Assembly: GCA_023935145.1 (NCBI GenBank)
Contig: CM043705.1
Span: 89,438,084-89,502,083 of the forward strand
DNA length: 64,000 nt
Origin: Bretschneidera sinensis
Lineage: Eukaryota; Streptophyta; Magnoliopsida; Brassicales; Akaniaceae
Direction: 5' to 3'
In this document: positions 1 to 13,563 of the stretch, in pieces
How positions within the stretch are numbered: position 1 is the first letter of the stretch
Layout: each line of letters starts with the position of its first letter
Made by a program: the position numbers and the translations under genes
The notes under the pieces: model-generated
Told to the model about the DNA's origin: nothing
What the model saw: the letters and a program-made list of their open reading frames with translations, nothing else
The model's database searches: none

Positions 1-263
1 CTTTCTTGGCAATTACTCCATTTTGTCGTAATAATGCATTTTTCTCCTTTCTTTTTTATTGATCTTTTATTCGGTCAGTGCGTAATTGTGATGCTTTGCA
101 TATTACTAAGCTCATCTTGTTCATATCTTGACTCTCCTTGTATGTTTTAGTTGCCTTAGTTGTTTTTATGTTTTGGTTTTTTCCCCTGTAGATGATGCTG
201 TCCTTGTCTTAATATCCCTTTGAAACTCATTTTCACTATTTTTGAGTTGTGTTTTTAATAGGA
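1..263. other. Region upstream of the MET1 ATG, probably intron or leader
   Basis: This stretch is T-rich and has no convincing coding frame. It ends in a plausible splice acceptor (AG at 260-261) two bases before the ATG at 264. The sequence here may therefore be a 5' leader intron, or the last intron before an exon outside the window. I see no clear TATA box that I would defend. Confidence 0.5.
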
Positions 264-3200
264 ATGAGGAACAAGAGAGATAAACAAAAATCTGCAGTTC
301 CTAATACCAATAAGGAAACAACTGGCCAAAAGAAAAAGAAACACCCTTTGACTGAGGGCACCGAAGGGCCTGATGGCTCCTGGAGAAGGCCGAAGCGAGC
401 TGCTGCCTGTACAGATTTCAAGGAGAGATCTGTTTGTATATCTGAAAACTCCTGCCTTATCGAATCAAAGAAAGAGCAGTTTTCAGATGAAGAGATTCTA
501 GCATTACGCCTTACTTCTGTACAAGATGATGATGATGGTCGTCCAAACAGAAGACTAGTTGATTTTATCTTGCACGACTCCAGTGGTGTTCCTCAGCCCC
601 TTGAAATGTTGGAAGTTGATGATATGTTTATCTCTGGTCTTATCTTACCACTTGAAAGTTATGACAAGGAAAAGGAGAAGAGTGTTAGATGTGAAGGCTA
701 TGGACGAATAGAATCATGGGACATCTCTGGCTATGAAGATGGCTCACCTGTGATATGGCTTTCAACTGATATTGCAGATTATGAGTGTTGTAAACCTGCA
801 ATTAGCTATAAGAAGTTTTATGACCATTTCTTTGAAAAGGCCCGTGTTTGTGTGGAGGTTTATAAGAAGCTGTCAAAATCTGCTTGTGGGAATCCTGACT
901 CCAGTCTTGATGAGTTGCTTGCTGGGGTTGTTCGATCAATGAGTGGAAACAAGTGCTTCTCTAGTGGGGCCTCTATAAGGGATTTTGTTATTTCGCAAGG
1001 TCAGTTTATTTATGATCAACTGAAAGGTTTGGATGAGACATCAAAGAATAATGATAAAAATTTTGCAGAGATGCCTGTTCTTGTCACCCTTAGAGATGAG
1101 AGTGGCAAATATGAAAATCTTGTGCAAGCGAAAGCAGCATCCTTCAATGGGAGTTTGACAATTGGTCCAAAACTTGGAGATCAAGGGAACAAAATTAAAC
1201 AGTCTGGTTCATCTGCCTGTGCAGCTGAGGAAGATGAGGATGTAAAATTGGCTAGACTTCTGCAAGAAGGAGAGTACTGGAAATCTATGAAACAGAGGAA
1301 AAGTCAGGTTTCAGCTTCTGCATCAAATAAATTCTACATAAAGATTAATGAAGACGAAATTTCAAATGATTATCCTCTACCAGTGTATTACAAACACTCT
1401 GATCAAGAAGCGGACGAGTTTCTAGTTTTTGATAGTGACTTTGATATGTGTGACATCAATGAACTTCCCCGACACATGCTGCACAACTGGGCACTTTATA
1501 ATTCTGACTCAAGGTTGATTTCCTTGGAGCTTCTTCCGATGAAACCATGTGCAGAAATTGATGTCACTGTTTTTGGGTCAGGGATAATGACCGCTGATGA
1601 TGGCAGTGGATTCTTCCTTGATACTGATTCTAGTCAGTCTTCCTCAGGTGGTTCAAGCCCACAGGATATTGATGGGATTCCACTTTTCTTAAGTGCAATA
1701 AAGGAATGGATGATTGAATTTGGATCGTCAATGATCTTCATATCGATTCGGACAGATATGGGCTGGTATAGTGCTTATTCTAATAATAACCATGATATTT
1801 AAGATTTTGTTTTGAATTTTTTAATGATGATTAGCGTTTAATTACTGTGTTTTCAGGTATAGACTGGGCAAGCCATCAAAGCAATATGCACAGTGGTATG
1901 AACCAGTTTTGAAAACAGCGAGACTTGCAATAAGCATCATCACATTGTTGAAGGAGCAAAGTCGAATATCACGGCTTTCCTTCACGGATGTCATCAAGAA
2001 AGTGTCTGAATTCAAGAAGGATCATAAGGCTTACATTTCTTCTGATCCAACAGCTGTAGAGAGATACGTTGTTGTTCATGGTCAAATAATACTGCAACTT
2101 TTTGCAGAATTTCCAGATAAGAAGATAAAAAGTTGTGCTTTTGTGATTGGTCTTTCAAAAAAAATGGAGGAGAGACACCATACAAAATGGTTAGTGAATA
2201 AGAAGAAAATTGTTTTGAAGAAAGAAACAAACTTGAACCCAAGAGCCTCAATGCCACCAGTAGTATCCAAAAGGAAAGTCATGCAAGCAACAACAACGAG
2301 GCTAATCAACAGAATTTGGGGGGAGTATTATTCCAATTACTCTCCAGAGGATTCAAAAGAGGTGACTGATTGTGAAGTGAAAGAGGAAGATGATCTTGAG
2401 GAGCAAGATGAAAATGACGAAGATGATGTCCAAGAGATGTTAATGATTTCAGAGGGAAGTCAAAAGTCTTGTTCAACCTCAAGGAGAAGTAGATCCTGTT
2501 CTGGAAAGATAGGAATTAGATGGGATGGGGAGCCTACTGGGAAAACATGTTGTGGTGAACCTTTTTATAAACAAGCCATTGTTCATGGAGATGTGATTGC
2601 TGTAGGTGGTGCTGTTTTGTTGGAAGTTGATGAATCCGATGATCTTCCGGTCATCTATTTTGTGGAGTACATGTTTGAAAAATCAGATGGGGGCAAAATG
2701 TTTCATGGGAGACTGATGCAAAGAGGGTCACAGACTGTTCTCGGCAATGCAGCTAACGAGAGGGAGGTGTTTCTAACAAATGAGTGCATGAATTATGACC
2801 TGGAGGACGTTAAAGAGACAGTCATTGTAGAAATTCGATTAAGGCCTTGGGGACATCAGCATAGGAAAGATAATGTCAACGCTGATAAAACTGATAGAGC
2901 AAGAGCAGAAGAAAGGAAAAAGAAAGGATTGCCTGTAGAATATTATTGCAAAAGCTTATATTGGCCTGAGAAGGGTGCTTTCTTTAGTCTTTCCTTGAGT
3001 AATATGGGTCTTGGTTCTGGATTTTGCAACTCATGCAAGATAAATGAAGATCTGAAGGAAAAGGAGTCTTTTAAAGTGAACGCATGTAAGACTGGTTTCA
3101 TGTACAGGGGCATTGATTATTTTGTTCATGATTATGTCTATGCTAGTACCCATCATTTTTCTTTTGAGAGGATGGAAAGTGAAACCTTCAAGGGTGGGAG

Positions 3201-6200
3201 GAACGTAGGATTGAAGGCTTATGTTATTTGCCAAGTGCTGGAAATCATTGGCCCAAAGGAATCCAGACAAGCTGAAATGAAATCTACCCAGATTAAAGCC
3301 AGAAGATTTTTCAGGCCTGAAGATATTTCAGCAGAGAAAGTATACTGTTCGGATATTCGAGAGGTACTGAATCACATCTGTTTACCCTTATGGATGTCGT
3401 GCCCTATATTTCTCTAAACTTCTCCTGTAGTTATGTCATATGCCTTTGTTTCACTGCGTTCTTTGTGGCTTGATTTTTTTAGGTCTATTACAGTGAAGAG
3501 ACAAATCTTATATCTGTTGACGCCATAGAGGGGAAATGTGAAGTCAGAAAGAAGAAAGATGTTCCTGCTTGCAGTGCTCCTGCAATCTTTCAACATGTCT
3601 TCTTTTGTGAACATTTCTATGATCCCTCTAAAGGGTCCATTAAGCAGGTAATTGTTTTTGCTTCCTTGGCTTGTTGTACTTTAGTACTTGCTACACAATT
3701 TGATCAACTTACAAAAGAAGGCATCAAACTACATTTTTGATCTTTAAACCCCATGACTTTCTTCATAATTATTTTCATGTTGCATTTGTGAGAAAATTTG
3801 GTCCATTAGATGATAATTTTCCTTTTCCAATTTCATTTGGGTCAGTTACCGACTCACATCAAACTAAGGTACTCAACTGGGAATGTGGATGGTGAAGCTG
3901 CACTTAGGAAGAAAAAGGGAAAATGTAAAGAGGGAGAATGTGATAGAGATGTTGAGAAGCAAAAAGAAGAATCTAAAGACAATCGTTTGGCTACAATGGA
4001 TATTTTTGCAGGTTGCGGTGGCTTATCAGAGGGTTTGCAACAGTCTGGTATGTCCCATTTCTGTTTACTTCCATCAAGCATTAGAACCTATGTTTCATCA
4101 ATCTTAAAGCGCTGGATGAATGGTCATTTAATGCTTAACACTGCAGGGGTATCATTAACCAAGTGGGCAATTGAATATGAAGAGCCAGCTGGAGATGTGT
4201 TTAAACTCAATCATCCTGAGTCATTGATGTTTATCAACAACTGCAATGTGATTCTTAGGTGAATATAGCATTGAGATGAAACTTTCCCCCTTCTTCCTTC
4301 CACTTGTCTCTCTTCCTCTGCTATCAGTGACTAACAAATAATTTGTATTGAAGGGCTGCAATGGAGAAATGTGGGGATGCAGATGACTGTATCTCAACTT
4401 CAGAGGCTGCTGAATTAGCTGCATCACTTGATGAGAAGGAGAAAAATGATTTGCCACTGCCAGGGCAAGTAGATTTCATCAATGGAGGTCCTCCATGCCA
4501 AGTACTAAAGATTTTAGCCTTTTTTCCTTCTCCCCTTTGTTATTTATGGCAAGCAATTAATTCACTAAAGAATGAGGTACTTTATTTTGCAGGGTTTCTC
4601 TGGAATGAATAGGTTTAACCAAAGCACTTGGAGTAAAGTTCAGTGTGAGATGATCTTAGCATTCTTGTCTTTTGCTGATTATTTTCGGCCAAGGTATTTC
4701 CTCCTAGAGAATGTGAGGAACTTTGTGTCTTTCAATAAAGGACAGACATTCCATTTAACCGTGGCATCACTTCTTGAAATGGGTTATCAGGTAGATGTTG
4801 CTCTCCAATTGTCGTAGAAGTGATTGTGGACTTACATGTCATATGTTTTAAGAATTCTTTGTTACATGTAAATCTGCATCCACTTACTCAGTTATGCCTG
4901 TGTAAACGGTTGTCTTTAGGTGAGGTTTGGTATTCTGGAAGCTGGAACCTTTGGTGTTTCTCAGTCACGTAAACGAGCATTTATATGGGCAGCCTCCCCA
5001 GAAGAGATTCTCCCAGAATGGCCTGAGCCAATGCATGTCTTTGCTGCTCCAGAGTTGAAAATCTCATTATCGGAAGGTTTGCAGTATGCCGCTGTGCGTA
5101 GTACTGCAAGTGGAGCCCCTTTCCGTGCGATAACTGTGAGGGACACAATTGGTGATCTGCCAGCTGTAGGCAATGGGGCCTCCAAAACAAATTTGGAGGT
5201 ATGTATAATCTGAATACAAGTGTCAGTATTCTTCACACTTATAATATGCAAGTTGCACACCTTAATTCAAGCTTCTTTTTTCACAGTATCAAAATGACTG
5301 TGTCTCTTGGTTTCAAAAGAAAATTCGAGGAAACATGGTTGTTTTGACTGATCACATCTCAAAAGAAATGAATGAGCTGAATCTCATTCGATGCCAGAAG
5401 ATTCCAAAGCGGCCAGGTGCCGATTGGCATGACCTTCCAGATGAAAAGGTATTAACATGTCTAGTTGAGGATTGTAAATTTTGACCTCGGTGATTATAAA
5501 TATATTTGTTTATTGGTTTCATTATCAAATGCCAGGTTAAATTGTCTACTGGACAAATGGTGGATTTGATCCCATGGTGCTTGCCAAACACTGCCAAACG
5601 CCACAATCAGTGGAAGGGGCTGTTTGGAAGGTTGGATTGGGGAGGGAACTTCCCAACGTCCATTACAGACCCTCAACCAATGGGTAAGGTAGGCATGTGC
5701 TTTCACCCTGAGCAGGACAGGATTCTTACGGTTCGTGAATGTGCCCGATCTCAAGTAAGTAATTCAACTTCATTCTTTTGATAATTCCATCATTGTTATC
5801 AAATTTTGTTACATAAGTTATTAGCCTACATATTCTAAGAAATAAAATGGAGAATAAATAAAAAAGGTTGGTTATATTTTCAAAATGATGATCTTTACCG
5901 AAAGCAGCCTGCAATATCCGAACAGAAGATGCAATCTTCTTTGTAAAAATTTATTTCTTTAAAATCCTCTTGATCCAATTGCAGTATGTCCTTATAGTAA
6001 TTTGGGACTCCAACAAATTGGGTTACTGATTGTACTGTCCTAGCTTATTATGAAAGAAAAGAATTAGGGGGAGTCTAGAAATCTATTTCTGAGTCATAAG
6101 TAAGAGAACACACGGGGAGGCAGAGAGACTTGATCTGACTTTGAGCTAATCAAGATAAAGTTGCCTGATCTGTGTTTGACGCAACTTCTCATTAATGCTT

Positions 6201-6354
6201 TTACCTATTAATGAAGGGTTTCCCAGATAGCTATCAGTTTGCTGGTAACATTCAACACAAGCACCGACAGATTGGAAATGCGGTTCCTCCTCCTTTGGCA
6301 TATGCACTGGGGACAAAACTCAAGGAAGCAGTTAACAGTAAGAGGTCAGCATAG
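264..6354 (+). CDS. MET1: MET1-type maintenance DNA (cytosine-5) methyltransferase, 11 coding exons
   Basis: Nuclear enzyme that copies CG methylation onto the new DNA strand after replication, using S-adenosylmethionine. Exons: 264-1765, 1857-3363, 3483-3647, 3846-4047, 4147-4258, 4354-4501, 4593-4790, 4920-5198, 5287-5448, 5536-5754, 6217-6354. All introns are GT-AG and phases join without a break, giving 1543 residues, close to Arabidopsis MET1 (about 1530). Order: basic N-terminus (KKKK near 23, RRPKR 41-45), replication-foci domains about 95-230 and 375-560, acidic stretch near 675-695, BAH domains about 730-865 and 905-1040, then the catalytic domain: motif I DIFAGCGG (D1110), motif IV PPCQ (Cys1211), motif VI ENV (1251-1253), motif VIII QSRKR (1293-1297), motif [10 protein letters not shown]. 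There is no CXXC zinc finger, as in other plant MET1 proteins. The ATG is uncertain: an upstream exon could join in frame at 262. Looks functional. Confidence 0.95.
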
Positions 6355-7304
6355 CTCGAAGGTTGTCATTCTGCATAATGCAGAAGGTCATTAAACTAGG
6401 AGATTTGTAAGCATTTGTAGATAGTTTTCCATTTAGAGGCTTAGAGACAGCAAAAAAAAATTAGTCTTGTGATGTTAGAAGATTGTTGTAGAAGGCTCCA
6501 TTGAGATGTTATCAATTTTTGTAAGCGCGATGAAATATGATTTGCTTTAATCTGCACTTTTCTTAGGTGCCATTTGTGAAGGTTTTTAAGCAAGCTTCAA
6601 TCAGTTTGTCTTCAAGGTAAAAATTACCTTAAATAGATTTAAGCAAGTTAATTTAAGCTTGTAGAATTTTAATGCAGCTGCTGTCCTCTTGGTGTCATAA
6701 ACCATAATTCTATTATGTAGCTGCATGTCTAAGCTTCAATCAGTATGTTGGAAATAATTTGGTTCAGTCTCCTTTTGTGAAAGTATATGGAGAGGCTTGC
6801 CATATAAGTTTGTCACTATCATTTGGATTCAGAGGACTAGCAGTGCGGAAATTTGCCTTTTTCCAGTCTTCTGTAAATGTTGTGAGACCACAACAGCGGT
6901 TAGGAGTAATGATATCAGAAGTCACAACACAAACCTTCAAACTATCCTCTTCTGGGACTGGAAGTAGGATTACATTAGACATGCTAGCTGCCAATGTTTA
7001 ACTGCCAATTCATGTATCCTACCACAATGATATTTGAGAACCATCGCGGCCAACTCGGCCGGGCTGTGGTGGGTTTAGTTTTGGGTCGGTCTGGTCATTT
7101 GAGTCTATGCCAAGTTTAGTTGAAAGCAAACCTGTCAAGCACTTATCAATCAAGACTTGTACCCAATGAGAACGATGCTTAGTGATGATGCCCCAACCAA
7201 TAACAGCGTGAGAACTGCATTATTTAAATCACATGTTCTACGAAAATATTCGAGCCAAAATTCATAAAAGGAAAACAAAAGAAAAAACCATACTATATAC
7301 ATGG
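6355..7304. other. MET1 3' flank, no gene seen
   Basis: This holds the presumed MET1 3' untranslated region and intergenic DNA. Open frames of 76-80 codons overlap on both strands around 6759-7001, but neither resembles a known protein nor shows splice or start context. The phrase AAGCTTCAATCAGT recurs with small changes near 6595 and 6730. I see nothing else. Confidence 0.5.
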
Positions 7305-7875
7305 ATGCTGGTTACATCATAACAGTGTTTTGGAATATGAAATAAATAATTAAGGCCAACAATACAATTGATCTTATTTGATGATACAAATAATCCCTCA
7401 AATGTAGAAGATGAAGTAATACGCAACTTGTCACAGAAAGAAACGTTTTATCCGTTTTCATTGAGGAAATTCTTCGCTGCAGTAGGAAGCGCAGCTTGTC
7501 CACGACTATGATTACCAATGCCTGTGAAGAGTAATCAGTGCGTTGTCACGTATCTCCAACGTCACACTCACTGGTGGCCGTATTAAAACAAAACCTGACA
7601 ATAACCAAAGCTTCTCCTCGACTCGAGTTTAATTTAACCGAATTGAGCTTTTTAAACTGAGTCTCTTAGGTGAGTTGAGATGCTCGTCTCACTTTCATCC
7701 CTATAGTTTCAAATACCTGATAATGCAACGTGGGAATTTGAATCTTAATCCAGTTTAGGCAATGGGCATCTAGACTATAGAGGCCCGATTTAATGACCTT
7801 ATAAACCATGTTAAATTTAATAAATTAATATTGAATCTCAACGAATCACAGTGAAAAAAATCAATCTGTAAATTG
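7305..7875 (-). pseudogene. Duplicated 3' fragment of the SMR gene, left part
   Basis: This segment matches 36545-37590 in the same orientation, including non-coding flanks. It contains a copy of the penultimate SMR exon at about 7440-7530 on the minus strand, still readable as GIGNHSRGQAALPT followed by AKNFLNENG. In this copy the splice donor has changed from GT to AT, which puts a stop directly after the exon, and the last SMR exon is missing. The duplicated segment continues at 34146, beyond the inserted retrotransposon nest. About 230 bp of the parent (roughly 37590-37817) is absent at the junction. Non-functional. Confidence 0.8.
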
Positions 7876-8051
7876 TGTTGATACCAAAAAAAAAAGTAAA
7901 AGGGTTTTGTTATCGAACTGGGTTTTGGTGTTGGTCACATTCTTGTGTCCATGCTAGTTTGGTACAAGAACGCCTGCAAGGAAAGCAACTTGAAGTTTTT
8001 GTCTCCATAAAGGACTCTCATATGGTGAACTAGTAAGTGTATCGAAATGAA
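7876..8051 (-). repeat. Element C 3' LTR, distal piece
   Basis: Matches 33618-33790 of the other LTR. The outer edge is set by TGTTGATACC at 7876, whose counterpart at 33618 sits just before the presumed primer-binding site. The match stops at 8051 where Copia A begins and resumes at 30143. Confidence 0.7.
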
Positions 8052-8746
8052 TATTAGAAAAGCTTTAAATTCCTCACAATTATTTATGACATTTAAATGA
8101 TTTTTTAATAGTTATTATTTGACTATTTTAATATAATAGTCAAATTGAGAATTACATATTTTGTAACTATCAAATAGCTTTTCAATAGTAACTATTTGAC
8201 TATTTTAATACAACCAATAAATTAAGAGTTACAAATTTGTGATTAATTTTAATAAATTAAGGGTTACAAATTTATGATTATTTTCAATAAATTCCTTTTA
8301 ATTCTGAATTAAATTCTTAGGATAATTTATACTTATAAATATCAAGCTTTTCAAGAGCTTAAAAAAAATTTAGATTCTTTTTTAGTTCTTTTTATACTAT
8401 TTTTTTTGTTCTTAGACAACCTTGATCCGGTTGGTTCAACCTCGTTTTCCAATAGATGTGCACATTGTCGGAAGCAAAGTTGCAAGCAATTGGGTTTTTA
8501 TCTTAGAGTCGGTCTTAGCCATTTATACCCGCACATATGGAGGCTATAACTGTTTTAGGACTGTGATTTTCTACGACTCACAGGCCAGCTCCTTCTATTT
8601 CTATTTTCTATCACTCAATTTTATTTAATTATATTATTTTGTTTATACCTTATTATGAATGCCGTGCTAAAATCGTTTTGAATTCCACAAACATATTCTG
8701 AAATTGTCTTCTAATTTTATATCACCAATTATATAATTTTCCAACA
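8052..8746 (+). repeat. Copia A 5' LTR
   Basis: About 695 bp. Shares long blocks with the right LTR, including TTTAAATTCCTCACAATTAT near the start and CCAATAAATTAA-type text in the middle. It ends CCAACA. The first dinucleotide reads TA rather than TG, a one-base decay compared with the right copy. Confidence 0.75.
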
Positions 8747-9589
8747 GCTAAAACGGTTATAAATTTTATTCTGTCTCTATTTATATTTTCTTTGGGGTGG
8801 CTTTTCTAGATTTTTCAGCATTAATCATTATATGTTATTATTGATAATTAGTTGCCTTGTAGTTATTGTTTATTGTTTCAGATTTAATTTAAAATAGATT
8901 AAGAAGAAAATGATTGTTTTTACATATCTATTAAAATTAAAATATTACCTTATCAACATATTTTAAACTGTTAAATAATAATTGTTTTAAATTGTTTTGA
9001 AATTATTTTACATAGTTAGAATTGTTTTAAATTGTATGATTAAATCCAGACTTGATATCTATTACATAGTAAATTTATTGAATATTTTATTAAAAATAAA
9101 ATAAAAAGAAGAAGAAAAAGAAAATTTTTACATCAATTTTAAAAAATTAAATCAATCTGTCACTTATCCATTCTATAAAAATTATTATTATTGTAAGAAA
9201 ATAATTTGTTGTTTTAACTCTATTTTAAATTCATTTGCAGTTTCAAATTTATTATAATAATCAGACACATATTGTTTTATTTTATAAACAAATTTATTGA
9301 TAAATTGTTTAAATAAAATATTTAAAAGAAAAAATAATAAAGCAACCAGAACAAATATACCATTATTACAAGATTTTAGAATACTTATTATCTTTTTGAA
9401 GTTTGTCTTATGTGGTAGTTTGTACAATACTTAAATTATTTATATATATATTACAAATAATATATGTTATTGTATAATTAATTAGATTTATTTAGTATTA
9501 TTCTTATTCATATAATTTTGAGTATTTGAAATATTGAAACTAAATTTTATTACTCACAGAAACTTGAGTTGCTCTAAGTAGTTTATAAA
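8747..9589. other. AT-rich leader of Copia A
   Basis: No clear tRNA primer-binding site is visible after the LTR. The stretch is very AT-rich and holds no believable gene. Confidence 0.5.
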
Positions 9590-12221
9590 ATGGCATTATA
9601 CAAGGAAACCAATAGTGTAAAACTGGAAAAATTTGATGGACTCTTTTTAAGGAGATGGCAAAGGCAAATAATGTATTAGTTAACGGTATTAGGTTTCATA
9701 CCCGTTCTAGAAGACTCAACTCAACCTAGAGATACATCAACTAGTGAATCCAAAACTCCTAAGTACACCCCTCAAGAAATAGAGTACTATTATCACAATA
9801 GAATTCTTAGTGCCCTAGAAGATGAAGATGGTATAGATGATGCGGGTATAAAAAGGTTTAATGTTTCAACATTTAACAAATACCATATGATAGATGGTAA
9901 ATCAATTAATAATCAAATTCATGAATTTCAAAACCATCTTAGAGGTGCAGAGAAAAACGGTACTAAGTTTAGTGAAGATTTTAAGGTGTCATGTCTTATA
10001 GATAAATTTCTACCTTATTGAAGTGAATTTTCCAAAGACCTTAGGCATAGACAAGGTACTTTGACTTTAACCCAAATTTTCAATTCTCTTAGAATAGAAG
10101 AACAACATAGGCCAAAAAATGAGATGCAGTCAAAGGTGAATATGGTAGAACAAAATAAAACCTCCAACTGATTTAAGCCTAGGGAAAACAATTTCAAGAA
10201 TAAAAATTGAAAGAATAATAGTAATGATCGACCTAATAACTTTAGGCCCACCAACTCACCCAATAACTTTCAACTCAACCAAAATCATCAAAACTAACAC
10301 AATCGTTCCCGTAACCCAAATTGTAGGAACTCTAAAGGCAAAGGCAAGAACCCTGCTACTTATGTGGAAGGACTAATCATATTGCCTGAGATTGTTACTA
10401 CAAGAAGACTAGTGAATACAAGCCTAACTTTGGGAATAAAGGCTCTCAAGTCAACATGGTAGAGGATGGAGAACCCTTTATTAGGTCTGAATCTAAACCT
10501 TCGTTAGTAAACTTTACTTATGAAGATAATAAGTGGTGGTTAGATTTTGAGGCTAATATACATGTTTTTTTCCGAATCATTCACTATTTAAAACGTATCA
10601 AAACTCAAGTGGAGGAGGTGTGACTCTAGCAAATATTACCATCGCACGAATGCTAGGAATTGGAAGAATTGATCTGAAGTTGATTTCTGGGAAGATGTTT
10701 ATTCTTGAGGAAGTGCAACATGTTCTTGATATTAGGAGAAGCCTAGTTAGTGAATCTTATCTTGTTCAACATGGTTATAAACTTGTTAAGGAATCCAATG
10801 AAGTTGTAATAAATAGAAATAATGTTTTTATTGGGAAATGATTTATCTGTGATGGTTTATTTATATTAAATGTCTCAAGTACTTTGAAAAATGTCTCTCA
10901 TTTAGTTTTCAATATTAAATCTAATAATGTATGGCGTGAAAGACTGGGCCATATAAGTCTTGGGAAGATAAAGAATTTGATGCGTTTGTGTTTAATTCTT
11001 AAAGCTTCTTTAGATATCAAGCATAAGTGTGAGATTTGTGTACAAGCTAACAACCTAGAAAGCCTTATAGACCCATCAATCGAAATACTAGTCTCCTAGA
11101 ACTCATACATAGTGACGTTTGTAATTCAAGCTGACCTCCAATTAGCGGTGGAAATAAACACTTCGTAACAGTTATAGATGATCACTCCAAATATTGTTAT
11201 GTTTATCTTATCAAAACAAAATATGAAGTATTTAATAAATTTAAAACCTATAAGAATGAAGTTTAAAATCAATTAGAGAAGAAGATTAAAATTCTCAGGT
11301 CCGATAGAGGTATGGAATATAGTTTGAATGAACTTAAGGGTTTCTGTAAAGACAATGGGATAATTCATGAGATTGCTCGTCCTTATTCTCTTCAATCAAG
11401 TGGTGTAGTTGAAAGGAAAAATATAATATTAATGGATATAGTTAATTTTATGTTACTAAGTTTTGGTGTACTCAAGAGTTTGTGGGGGAGAAGCTATCCT
11501 ATCATCTTATTATTTATTAAATTGAGTAACCTCTAAAAATAATGAGAAATCTCTTTTTGAAATATGGAAAAATAGACCTTTTAAGGTTCGATATTCTAAA
11601 AGTGTGGGGGAGTCTAACTAAGGTAGCTATACCTGAACCAAAGAGAAAGAAAACAGGGCCTAAAACTATAGATTCCGTTTTCATAAGTTATGCTCAAAAT
11701 AGTAGTGCAAATATGTTCTTACTAATAAAATCTAAAATAAATGAAATATCCAATAACGCAATAATAAAAGCTAGAGATGTAACATATTTTAAGGATATCT
11801 TTCCTTTCAAAATTAAGGTGTCGGTTCAACCGTCTAAGGTTTAATTAAATGATGACATACCTTCTGGCTCATCTCTAAGAGATAAATTCGAAACTTCTTT
11901 TGAACCTAGAAGAAGTAAGAGAGCTAGAATTGAAAAGAATTTTGGAGATGGATTCTTTACGTTTTTAGTAGAAGGAGAACCTTCTAACTATAGTAAGGCT
12001 ATGTCTTATGAAGATGCACCTTTTTGGAAGGAAGCGATTGATGATGAATTTAAATTAATAATATAGAATAATACTTGGGTTTTATCTGACTTACCTCCTA
12101 GGAGTAAGCCTACAGATTGTAAGTGGGTTTTCAGAAGAAAAAAAAATGAAACCTGATGGAAGTATAGATAAATATAAAGTTAGGTTAGTAGCCAAGGGTT
12201 TTACACAAAAAGAATGGATAG
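9590..12221 (+). pseudogene. Copia A gag-pol, 5' half (gag, protease, integrase, start of RT)
   Basis: ATG at 9590 opens a decayed gag with a KLEKFDG start typical of copia gags, then a UBN2-like gag core (about 9850-10140). Zinc-knuckle and protease remnants follow (10380-10600), then a GAG-pre-integrase segment (10884-11099, with WRERLGHIS and a CEIC pair), an integrase core (about 11110-11600) and the start of reverse transcriptase (11980-12221). Several frameshifts and in-frame stops break every domain. The frame runs into the left end of element B at 12222 and continues beyond it at 26051. No product expected. Confidence 0.8.
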
Positions 12222-13563
12222 TGTAAAAAAGCGTACAAACCCAAGAGGGAGGAGTGAATTTGGTTTTAAAAACTTTTTATAATTAATACACAAGTTTTTA
12301 ACAATTTAATCAAGCAAGGCATACAACAAATAAGATGCTTGAAATTAAAGGAGTAAAGGAAGAGAATATGCAAACTTCGTTTATAGTGGTTCGACAATAT
12401 CGAAATCTCTCTGACACTACGTCCACTCTCTTCAAAGAACCTCCTTGAAGCGATCCACTAATTATAGTTGAGCAACTTCACAAGTGTTGCACAAACCTTA
12501 CATGCACTCTCTTCCACAAGGAAGTTACAAGGAAGTGTTTAGGAAGTGTTTAATCCTAAACACTTTAAGAGTTGTACCAACTATTTCTCTTTACAATGAT
12601 TGATGTTTAATGTAAAGGAAAAAATGAGAGATAGCAATAAATGGTTTACAAGATGAAGATGATATTTATTTTAAGAACAAAGCTTGATAAATGGCTCAAG
12701 GAATTTTTTTCAAAGCTTTTAAGAGTATTAATGAGCTTGTTTTCAAATCGAATGTGATTTCTTGTTTTCTTAAATGCTCATTGATGAGGGGTTTTATAGC
12801 CTTGGCTTTATATGACCATTAGACACAGATTGGCTAGGTTTGGAGCATTAATTGCTCAAATCCCACGTCTAGATTTTGAAAACTAGATGTTTTTCTCGAC
12901 TGGACAGTCGATTGTCCTCTCTTGAATTTGGAATTCTAGGTTTAAAATGATTTGGATAGTCGACTGTGTAAATGAGCAGTCGACTGTGAAACTCTATGTC
13001 TCTTTCATAATCGACTGTCTTTGATCTACAGTTGACTGTCCATTTTGTTTTCAAAATGGCCAACTTACAGAGAATTGGACAGTCGATTGTCTAAATAGGC
13101 AGTCGACTGTAAAACTCTCTATCTCTTTCACAGTCGACTATCCATTACCTATAGTTGATTATCCATTTTAGTTCTTTAAAATGGTTAGCTACAGGGACTT
13201 GACAGTCAACTGTAGAAAAACCACAGTCGATTGTCTGTTTTATAAAACTTAGACTTTTAAGTCAGTTTTTGACCGAAATGAGTTTTCGATTGACCAAAAC
13301 ATTTTCAAAAAGAGCTTTTGAGCCAAGAACAAGCTAAGAAACTAAATGAGAGATTTAAATGTGAAGGTAAACTACCTTAGAATCTAAACTTAGTCTTCGA
13401 TCTTCTTTTGAGTGTCACTCAAGTGCAATATCTTCCTATTTGTGCTTGACATGCGTCTTGTCCTTGAGTTGGATGCTTAAGCTTAATGAAAAATATTTAG
13501 ATAAGACTGGTAGTATAATTAAAAAACTATTTTATCATTTTTAATATCAAATAAGGGTCAACA
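12222..13563 (-). repeat. Element B LTR, left copy (3' LTR), 1342 bp
   Basis: Ends are TGTAAAAAAG at 12222 and GGGTCAACA at 13563 on the plus strand. It contains a CTATAAAACC box on the minus strand near 12791-12800 and, at about 12885-13245, an array of near-palindromes built on CAGTCGACTG. It is directly followed by a purine-rich tract on the minus strand, as expected next to a 3' LTR. Confidence 0.85.

Noticed and set aside
4961..5260. 99-codon minus-strand frame
   Set aside because: Antisense shadow of MET1 exon 8 and its intron.
6759..7001. 80-codon plus and 76-codon minus overlapping frames
   Set aside because: Neither has a recognisable domain, splice support or codon pattern; likely chance.
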